Positions 57,644-64,000 of a DNA stretch of 64,000 bases are shown in pieces. The position numbers and the translations under genes were made by a program. The first letter of the stretch is position 1, and each line of letters starts with the position of its first letter. Location of the stretch: assembly GCA_014621425.1 (NCBI GenBank), contig JAANBB010000112.1, positions 38,113-102,112 of the forward strand, given 5' to 3'. The notes below the pieces were generated by a model. The model was not told the origin of the DNA. It did no database searches and saw only the letters and a list, made by a program, of their open reading frames with translations. Source of the DNA: Cylindrodendrum hubeiense (lineage: Eukaryota; Ascomycota; Sordariomycetes; Hypocreales; Nectriaceae).

Positions 57644-57845
57644 TGAAATGAATAGCCTAAAAGGGCTAGGAAATGATAGTCAAAGGACCGTTGCTATAAA
57701 GCTTGAATTGATATGTTAAATTGGCTTATCTCGTAAGGAAGCCGAGCTTCCTTGGAGGTCTAAATTTATAGTGTTTATTGTATAGTGTGTGGGTAGTGGC
57801 ACTGTGCCGCTGATTACGTGACCCCAAAATGGTCATTATCCTTCA
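57644..57845 (-). repeat. LTR (5' LTR of the copia element)
   Basis: 202 bp, partner of 52138-52339. Confidence 0.92.
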
Positions 57846-60800
57846 TAGTAGCTTGGACAAAATTTGCAGGCGATCCTAGACTACAATGATGATCCAACCA
57901 TTCGTTGGAGAATCTCAGACGAAACAAAAAGTCAATTGGACAAGAAGAAAATTACCAGTCATGTCGTAGAAATGGTATTGTAAAACTAGTGTAGAATTAC
58001 TGTAGATTTAGTGGTGAAGATCGGTCATGGCATCACCCAAGACATTGGAAGCATCACATTCAGCTACGATCATGGGTGATAGGGCATATCGAGGAATGTG
58101 TCGAGTCGAGCATGACCCAACCTCGTCGTCATCAGCAAGCTACCATCCAGGACTCTGTCACTCTGTCTTTCCCTTGATTGACGGACAAGACGGACAAGAC
58201 GAACAATACGACCAACACGACGAACACGAACAACACGAACAAACACAAACGACAAGGTCCATCACGACACGGCGCTACGGCGCTATTGCTGACCCACCTT
58301 ATCTCTTTACTCAAATCACATAGTATGCACACTCGTGGAATATCTGGGCTAAAATCGCGTCAAGCCCGCCCGCGCGGCTGTGCTCATCCCTGTCAGCCGC
58401 GTCTTTCGGCGGCGCTTCACCACCAACGACGCCCTCCTCGCCTCTGACACGAGACACGTTCAGCCGCAGTGGGTGCCCGCAGACCAGGATCCTCCCCACG
58501 GCCTCCGCAGGGACGAAACATCGGTGGGGGGGTCGAACGCGGCTGGGGTAGGGACCGGGTCGGTGGCTGACGCCATGGCCCAGGAATGCCGGACAGCGGA
58601 CAACGCATCCGCGGGAGTGGGCGAGACAGGCCGGTCTTACGGGGACGCGGCGCACCATGTAACTTGTACGCGGTACGTGGTCCCAATGCTACCTCTGGGG
58701 GGGGGATAAGCTCTGCCGCTGCGAAGTCGACACGTTCTTGGCGGCGAGTTGAAGCTATCCCGCCTGGCCTGGCGCCGCTCTCGTCAGCTTAGGGTGACGG
58801 TAGTGCGGTGCTTGGCTTGGGCGGGCTGGGACTTACTGCTATTTCGGAGGCGTGTCTCCTCGATGGCAGACGTCGGCCACGTCGAGGAGAGCGACTCACT
58901 CACCCACTCACTCACTGAGAGAGAGGTGAGTCGTGTGCCATCCCCTGCCGTGAGGCCCTGGCACCCTGGCTGCCATGCATCGGCTTTTCTTGCAGATCGG
59001 CACTGCTGCCCCTCCCCCCCGCCGTCGACTACCGGTATTACTGGGCGCGGAGCAACCGCCATAAGCCGTTTGTTGCTGCTGTTGCATACGCTCAGGGTGC
59101 GGTAAGCCCGACTGTTATCGTGAGGGGAGTCAGGTGGTCCAGAGGGTCGCCAAGAGGTCTGGGGGATCAGGCGCTGCTGGAGCACGACCCTGGGCGACAC
59201 CATAGCCCGGGGCCCATGATCTGAAGCGATGGCAGGGCAACAACTAATCTGTGCAGATGTAAGGCTGCTCCGGACTTGGCGAACCGACCCCGGGAACCAG
59301 CCATCAGCGATCAGCAATCAGCGATCCGGCCATGGGCGTGCCATTGGCCGTCTTGCCGTCGCCCACGCTTCACCAGCAGAACGAAGCTTTCTGCAGTGTC
59401 CTCCAAATTGATAATGGTGACGTCTGGCCTCACGGCGTATCACGGTCGGGCTGAAAAACACAATACCAGGAGCGATACTCCTCGCATCTGCCCAATTGCG
59501 GCCAGCGGCTCCGGGTGCATCACCGCCCGGCCATTGGCCCGCCGCAGCTTTTGCTTATTCCTGGGTGCGGTGTCACGGCTTCTTGCTAGACCTACCTACA
59601 TGGTATTATTTTTTGCCCAGCCGCAAAGTGAGGGGTCGGAAACCGGGCGCTGCTACGATGGCGGTTGATTCCCCCGGCCGAGGTGGTGGCCAGCCAGGGA
59701 CAAAAATACCCAACGGCCACTGGCGTGAAGCTTCGCCTCTTTTGGCTCGGTATATCCCGGTGCCATAGTGTTGGCGCACGCCCGCCATGGCTGGCGGGCC
59801 CTCCATGTGTAGGTGGTGTGTTGTTAAGACACTTCCGTATAGGTAGTTAGTTGCTTGCATGTGGGCGCTGGGACGCTGGGACGCTGGGACGCTGGGACGC
59901 TGGGACGGACGGGTTGACGTTGCAGGATCTGCTCCCTTGGCCTGGACACGGCGCACGCGGGAGGGGGAAGGGTAGCACCGTTATTCCCTTTCACAGCCCG
60001 GCGTGCCGACTGCTGCCAACTATCGCGGAGGAATCAGCGCTCCTCAGCGCTCCTCAGCGAGTTGGTTCGGCGCGCCACCATGGATCTATCTCGTCGGCTC
60101 CCGCAAACACAGCCCGGTGCCTGCAGAACGCACAATGAACCAACTTTCACCACCACCAGTCGTCCTCGTTTCTCGCTTCTCAATCTGCACGTCGATGGAC
60201 AAGTCACTCATGGCACCATGGCACCCAGTCTGGTGGGTTCAGCTGAGGGGTTCTAGGACACGCGGGATGATGGCACTCATAAGTCGTGATTCGTCATCTA
60301 ATTCTAGCCATTGAGAGCCCATACTGCTCAGCCCGACATGAAGACCACCACCAAGCCCAATCGCACTGCACCCCCCAAATGGGGGTTTCTTTCTTCTTTG
60401 GCCCACCCGACCACCGCTTGCAAGCCCAGGAAAAGCCCGGGGAAAAAGTAGGGCGCCATGGAGTGAATAATGACATAGGTACCGTAAAGACTGTAGAGCC
60501 TAGGCGGGTGAGCCCTCCCCGCCACCAACCAAGCAAGTAGCTAGAGCGCCGTAGCCAGCCAACGCGCCTTCACGCAGCTTGCCGTACAGTGCCACCTCCA
60601 CACCGTGTACTCGTCCCCTGAGGCTTGTCGGGGAGGGGGGGTTGTTGTTGCCTGCTCTGCAAGCCTCGCCCAGAACCCGCCTCATCCAAAGACGGGGGGG
60701 AAACAATTCCAATGCCAAACGCCAGCAATTCAAACACCGTCGCTCAAAAGACACCAAAGACATTTTACCCCATCGCTGTGGGTACGAATGTGATAGCGCG
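57846..60800. other. Intergenic between the retrotransposon and the Zn2Cys6 gene
   Basis: About 3 kb. The first 135 bases after the element hold a protein-like plus-strand frame (ILDYNDDPTIRWRISDET region, stop at about 57982). A CAA/GACGAACAA-type low-complexity tract lies near 58180-58255, and an 8-bp tandem repeat near 59.87 kb. No gene is supported. Confidence 0.45.
59867..59906. repeat. 8-bp perfect tandem repeat GCTGGGAC x5
   Basis: Five exact consecutive copies (40 bp). Confidence 0.9.
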
Positions 60801-63404
60801 CTACACGGGCCGCTTGCCGTTTGGCCGATCGAAGTAGTAGTAGACCGAATCCATGTCAGGGCCACTTGTAGCTCCATCAGCATTTGCATCCGCCCAGTCC
60901 CACTGCCCACATGGCACAGGGATGGGACCCCCCATGTCGAAGTCCATCATTGTAGGCATCTGAGGGCACCATGAGTTCTGGAAATCCACCAAGTCGGCTA
61001 TGCTCATGTGCTCTCCGCTGGGAGCGCCCAGTGCGTTCGCATCCAACACGTCGTGGAAGAGCGCATCCGAAGGCTGCCACTCAGACTTGATGACGTCCTC
61101 AAAGGGGGTGAATGAATTTGTCGTTGATGCTCCAGATGATGATCTTGACGACGAGAGCATAGACGAGGGCATGGATGATGGCATGGTGGAAGTATCTCTG
61201 ACGCAGCCGTATGGCGATGACGAATCAATAGCGATCCTGGGGATTGCAGAAAGGCGGTCCGGGTCCGAGGCAGGGTAGCCTCGGGGGCTTCGCTGAGGGG
61301 AATCAGATATGGAGGGCATTCGAGCGTTGTCGGGAGACGGGGCTCCAGACGAGTTAGATGCCGAAGAGCAGAACATCCGCACGCATGTCTTCAGATTCCT
61401 CCGGACCAGGCGGATTGACGCTCCCTGGTTGAGGAAGTCGTTCTGGCTCATGTCATAGAGGCGTCGGGTAAGCATCTGAAGCCTGCCCTCAAAGACCTGG
61501 ATCAGGGATGCGTCGTTGGGATTGAACCTTGCATGGATGGATTTCAGGGCCCGAGCGCACGTATCAAGAGACATGCAGAAGACGTCGGGGAATGAGCCAC
61601 GGAGGGACGGCGTTAGACCGAAAAGATCCTGCGGTTGGTCCGCGATGGATCCAAACAACTGCAGAATGTCCTCCGAGGAGGAGCAGAATCGTTCGACAAT
61701 GTCTGCTGTGACGGGCTCTTCCATTTGCATCGGTTGGGGCTCAGGAAAGAGGAAGTGGACCGCCATGGCATGGTACACAACAAGCACGAGGCTCCTTGAA
61801 GAGGCCTCTGTAACTTGGCGGTTGAGGATGTGGATGCTCTCCATTAGGACCCGGTTAATCTCCCGGCAAACACTTCCAATATCTTTCGAGGGCTTGCCTT
61901 GCTGGATTCGCTGCAGAGCAAGGAGCGGAGCTTCTTGCCAGAAGCCGGTTGTGGGGGACTCCGATGTGTCTGAGTCTTGTGGGTACAGGGCGAAGATGTA
62001 GGCAACGACACTGGCAATGTGGGCTAGTGGCCACATCTCCCGGATGACGCTCTTTTGTTTTTGTAAAGTGCTAAAATTTTCGGAGACGAGATCCAACTGG
62101 ATCATGACAGATGAGGCCTCTGTGACGGGGAGGAAGATGGAACTCAGTGACGTCGGTAATAGTGCTGAAAAGTGCCCGTTGCCCATTTGGATAAAGGCCC
62201 ACAGGCTAAGCGAGTATGTTGTCCAGTAGAGGTAGGCAATAATCTCCTTTTCGACATCAAACACGTCGATACCGTTGATGCGGCTAGATGTCATGGGGGC
62301 AGATGTATTCGAGATCTGGTCCTTAATCTCTGAGGCCATCCGGCCAGCGAGTCCGATGTAGCAGATGGCTCGGCGCAGCTGGAAGGAGCAAAGGGCATTC
62401 CACGCAAGCAGCATGAGAGCTTGCGCTGTGGAGATGCCACTATATATTCTTGTCGAGATTCCAGAAGACATGCCACTACCGTTGGAAGAGTTCTGGGTTG
62501 CTTGGAGCGGCCTCGTGTGGAGTTGAGAAATGGCCCATCGGAGGAGAACATGGCCCCGGGCAATGGAGACCTCGTCCCCAATGCTAAAGTTGGCGTCGGC
62601 CAGCATGGTGGCCAGCAAGATCTCGTCATGGGTGCCGTCGCGGAGTTCTCGCAGAAGAAGGGTCTTGGAGACAAGGAAGGACAAGGGGTGAACCGAATAC
62701 CAGACGTCGATGAGTTGCGTTTGCTGCCGTTGGCCATACTCGGATAAGGGGTTGCTGCCTAGAGGAGGGTTGTCGAACATGGTTTGGGTATCGTCGCTGG
62801 CCAAGCCGGACAGGAAGAAACGAGCACCGCCTTCCTCGACATGGTGGCAGCCCAATGATCCAAACTGGTCTGTGACGAGGCCAACCAGGTCGTGTGTTAA
62901 CAGAGAGAGGATCCCGGTGTACCTCACGTTCTTGGGACTGAACTTGGTGGCCGCACTCTCGGGTCGGTCACGCAGACTAGTCCGAAGCGTTCGGTGGTAG
63001 GCCGCGATGCGTTCCTGCCATGGGCTGCTACGTGGTCCATCGGCTTCCTGAGAGAAGTTCTCGAAAAACCTCTGCTCGAGGGCCATGGCAACCGTCTCAC
63101 CAATGTCGCCCTGGGGTCCTACCTCCTCCATGACGGTGCTTGGGGGAGTGGAATTAGGAGAGCCAACAGAAATGGAGCGCTGGCGAGTGTGTCCCATGGG
63201 TGCGTCTCCATTGCGGTAAACCGAGAGGGTCGACTTGGTGCTGTCCTGGCTTAGATTCCTCGTCTTGGGGCGCGAGGGCTCGAAGTCGTAGATGCAGTCG
63301 GCGCCCTGCCTGCGACACGCCTCACAAATGGTCTCGTTTGAGCACTTGATCTTCCTCGCCCGGCAAAAGGCACAAGACCGCCTGAGGGGATGTTTGGAAG
63401 CCAT
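60801..63404 (-). CDS. Zn2Cys6 fungal transcription factor
   Basis: Single exon, 867 residues. The N-terminal binuclear zinc cluster reads RRSCAFCRARKIKCSNETIC followed by EACRRQGADC, i.e. C-x2-C-x6-C-x5-C-x2-C-x6-C, directly after a basic start MASKHPLRR. A Ser/Thr-rich linker (NSTPPSTVMEE) follows. The middle region has the alpha-helical character of the fungal-specific TF homology domain: ISTAQALMLLAWNALCSFQL, YLYWTTYSLSLWAFIQMGNG. The C-terminal 200 residues are Ser/Pro- and acid-rich, as in activation domains. It is nuclear and sequence-specific; the target is unknown. It is the only regulator in the window. A link to the PKS-NRPS is only positional, and the start codons are over 13 kb apart with a retrotransposon between. 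The absence of introns is unusual for this family, but the frame is uninterrupted. Confidence 0.9.
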   Translation of the reverse strand: MASKHPLRRSCAFCRARKIKCSNETICEACRRQGADCIYDFEPSRPKTRNLSQDSTKSTLSVYRNGDAPMGHTRQRSISVGSPNSTPPSTVMEEVGPQGDIGETVAMALEQRFFENFSQEADGPRSSPWQERIAAYHRTLRTSLRDRPESAATKFSPKNVRYTGILSLLTHDLVGLVTDQFGSLGCHHVEEGGARFFLSGLASDDTQTMFDNPPLGSNPLSEYGQRQQTQLIDVWYSVHPLSFLVSKTLLLRELRDGTHDEILLATMLADANFSIGDEVSIARGHVLLRWAISQLHTRPLQATQNSSNGSGMSSGISTRIYSGISTAQALMLLAWNALCSFQLRRAICYIGLAGRMASEIKDQISNTSAPMTSSRINGIDVFDVEKEIIAYLYWTTYSLSLWAFIQMGNGHFSALLPTSLSSIFLPVTEASSVMIQLDLVSENFSTLQKQKSVIREMWPLAHIASVVAYIFALYPQDSDTSESPTTGFWQEAPLLALQRIQQGKPSKDIGSVCREINRVLMESIHILNRQVTEASSRSLVLVVYHAMAVHFLFPEPQPMQMEEPVTADIVERFCSSSEDILQLFGSIADQPQDLFGLTPSLRGSFPDVFCMSLDTCARALKSIHARFNPNDASLIQVFEGRLQMLTRRLYDMSQNDFLNQGASIRLVRRNLKTCVRMFCSSASNSSGAPSPDNARMPSISDSPQRSPRGYPASDPDRLSAIPRIAIDSSSPYGCVRDTSTMPSSMPSSMLSSSRSSSGASTTNSFTPFEDVIKSEWQPSDALFHDVLDANALGAPSGEHMSIADLVDFQNSWCPQMPTMMDFDMGGPIPVPCGQWDWADANADGATSGPDMDSVYYYFDRPNGKRPV

Positions 63405-64000
63405 GGTATCAGTGAAGTGCTGCTGGCAGGCGGTGTGGGAGCATATGGGAGGTCGTCGGCTGGTGAAGGCGGAGGCGAAGGCGAAGGCGATGACGAAAGC
63501 AGGGGGAGCCAGCCGGAGAGCGAGAATCAGGATCCAAGGTCCCTATAAGTAAAAGAAGGTTTTCAAAGCAAGCCACAGCATGGGTTCTTCGGTGGTCTTT
63601 GGAGAATGGGATGGTGCTTGTTGCCTTGTGTCTGTAAGGCGGGAGGCGGGAGTAATGTAGCCGTGAGGATGGCTGGCGGTTCCCACACTGTACGGCCGGC
63701 GGGCACATGGCCCAAGGTTTAGGCCTGGGAGTCGGCCAGCCAATCCTACTGGGCAATAATCTTAGAATCGAAAAGCCCCAAAAGCCCGCTCCTTCGTGCA
63801 ACTTCGTATGCTGGCACAGTTTAGGGCTGAGGGCTAGACAGTGGCGGTGTTGGGAGGGTGGTACCCGGTACTCCGTGAAATGATGGGGAGCGACTTGGGT
63901 TGTCACTGCGGGAGAGGAGGAGAGAAGGGGGGGGGGGAGTCCTGGAACGCTGGAGTCCTAGGCACTGGAGCCCTGGAGCTCTGGGGCTTCCGGGGCTTCG
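63405..64000. other. Promoter region of the Zn2Cys6 gene
   Basis: Low-complexity GGCGAA repeats just upstream of the start codon and an 11-base G run near 63927-63937. No other gene is supported to the window edge. Confidence 0.45.

Larger units (their letters stand above)
52138..57845 (-). mobile_element. RIP-mutated Ty1/copia LTR retrotransposon
   Basis: 5.7 kb bounded by 202-bp LTRs and flanked by a 6-bp duplication. The interior is extremely AT-rich with stops in every frame. On the minus strand a copia RNase H C-terminus is still legible next to the left LTR (about 52740-52990): PIIIYNNNKITIKLIKDKVL, then YIKHITINYYYF and YYINTKKIATNSLIKSLTKE. These follow the usual pattern of a DNQ-type motif, TKHI--RYHFIRE and a YV-T---AD--TK-L end. 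The element therefore reads right to left, with its 5' LTR at 57845. A polypurine tract (GAGGGGGAG on the minus strand, 52342-52350) precedes the 3' LTR, and a primer site follows the 5' LTR. It encodes nothing functional now. Confidence 0.93.

Noticed and set aside
58180..58255. Repeated GACGAACAA-type tract that could suggest a CRISPR-like array
   Set aside because: Units are contiguous without unique spacers and the organism is a eukaryote; simple low-complexity DNA.

Overview
The window comes from a filamentous ascomycete genome (Pezizomycotina, most like Sordariomycetes/Hypocreales; this placement is inferred from gene types and style, with no marker search). Supporting signs are short GT-AG introns of 46-100 bp, mostly single-gene transcription units, a large PKS-NRPS gene, a Zn2Cys6 regulator, and a copia retrotransposon whose two LTRs differ only by transitions, the signature of repeat-induced point mutation (RIP).

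Positions 1-25 kb carry mostly conserved housekeeping genes. These are a 5'-truncated disordered protein with repeated DFL/IR-PP motifs and an apparent homopolymer frameshift; a small Kre9-type secreted membrane protein; a CsbD/Hmp1-like stress protein; the mitochondrial cysteine desulfurase NFS1; the BAR-SH3 endocytic protein Rvs167; an F-box protein; a MOSC-ferredoxin reductase fusion; the ribosome biogenesis factor Rrp7; and a NIMA-interacting (TinC-like, ADIP) coiled-coil protein. From 17.8 to 20.1 kb there is decayed sequence with one degraded gene.

Positions 25-36 kb hold a tRNA-Thr(AGT), AT-rich minisatellites, a decayed gene, a partial duplicate of the glutamine synthetase 3' end, and the eight-exon glutamine synthetase gene. 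Its first exon is only the ATG. Upstream of it lies about 4.5 kb of noncoding DNA containing GTAC-rich islands and a perfect 10-bp-period array of five GATA-factor sites. A DUF92/TMEM19 membrane protein follows.

Positions 38-50 kb are one 3877-residue hybrid PKS-NRPS on the minus strand, organised KS-AT-DH-(no recognisable methyltransferase)-ER-KR-ACP-C-A-T-R. The enoyl reductase cofactor motif looks intact, while the terminal reductase has lost the consensus Lys and one glycine of its nucleotide loop. No tailoring gene lies beside it. From 52.1 to 57.85 kb there is a RIP-mutated Ty1/copia element (202-bp LTRs, 6-bp target duplication, half-tRNA-iMet primer site), inserted into what may have been coding sequence. 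A Zn2Cys6 regulator at 60.8-63.4 kb closes the window and is the only candidate pathway regulator seen.
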